From CAYPZL01 sp964415045 (lineage in GTDB: Bacteria > Planctomycetota > Phycisphaerae > Sedimentisphaerales > Anaerobacaceae): a stretch of DNA of 23,227 bases. The DNA lies in assembly GCA_964415045.1 (NCBI GenBank), contig CAYPZL010000084.1:1-23227 (forward strand), read 5' to 3'. Under the pieces are notes generated by a model, which saw nothing but the letters and a program-made list of their open reading frames with translations, was not told where the DNA came from and did no database searches. Shown here piece after piece: positions 23,176 to 23,227 of this stretch; position 1 is the first letter of the stretch; every line of letters begins with the position of its first letter. The position numbers and the translations under genes are program-made.

Positions 23176-23227
23176 TTTTGCAAAATGGAGATTAGGCTTA
23201 TATTCTTCAAGGAAATCGTTGGTTTGA
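23176..23227 (+). repeat. MITE-like inverted-repeat element, copy 3 (cut by window end)
   Basis: The last 52 bases match the start of the element at 17226 apart from one base (GGAG for GGCG) and match the intact end of copy 1 exactly, including the terminal repeat and the first stem with its loop (GGAAATC, GTTGGTTTGA). The rest lies beyond the window. It follows the transposase remnant. Confidence 0.9.

Overview
The window is a GC-rich bacterial chromosome segment in which almost every gene lies on the minus strand. The gene content points to a member of the Planctomycetota, probably Phycisphaerae/Sedimentisphaerales-like: a kelch-mutarotase/sodium-symporter fusion, a Tat-exported Gfo/Idh oxidoreductase, a secreted PQQ-like propeller beginning with a WPQFHGPNRD-type motif, and dispersed GTCATCCTGAG repeats. 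The lineage is an inference from these features, not from a phylogenetic marker.

Layout. (1) 120-4524, minus: a purine block in transcription order rdgB-like XTP/dITP pyrophosphatase, purF, purM (4-nt ATGA overlap with purF), then a multi-spanning membrane protein that appears to start at an ATT codon. (2) 4568-6558, minus: a visibly AT-richer two-gene restriction-modification cassette, an MjaI-like endonuclease and an SPPYW DNA methyltransferase with an SNase-fold C-terminus. It has its own near-consensus promoter and lies 43 nt upstream of rdgB. (3) 6797-7253, plus: two gene remnants, a BlaI/MecI-type repressor and a flavodoxin-like N-terminus, truncated against the next gene. (4) 7251-15837, minus: carbohydrate and 2-hydroxyacid genes. 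In transcription order these are an RraA-family protein, a D-2-hydroxyacid dehydrogenase, a mutarotase-SSS fusion (first three tightly linked), a ChbG/YdjC deacetylase, a LarA-like racemase and a Tat-secreted Gfo/Idh oxidoreductase. (5) 15882-17392: two inverted copies of a hairpin-rich MITE-like element flank a secreted endonuclease/exonuclease/phosphatase-family gene. One copy carries a second, nested repeat. (6) 17404-19093, minus: a small protein, a minimal nucleotidyltransferase and larE, overlapping or 2 nt apart. (7) 19383-21038: a membrane protein with a serpin-like C-terminal region; then tRNA-Thr(CGU). (8) 21515-22774, plus: the secreted PQQ-like propeller, followed by a transposase remnant and a third, window-truncated copy of the MITE-like element.

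How the parts may work together. LarA interconverts D- and L-2-hydroxyacids and needs a nickel-pincer cofactor, one step of whose synthesis is done by LarE; both are here, 7 kb apart. The dehydrogenase makes or consumes a D-2-hydroxyacid, RraA-family proteins include 2-oxoacid aldolases and decarboxylases, and the symporter fusion would bring a sugar or sugar acid in with sodium. A transported-sugar-acid pathway ending in a racemisable hydroxyacid is a reasonable reading, but the substrate cannot be read from the sequence. No rRNA, CRISPR array or intact transposase was seen.
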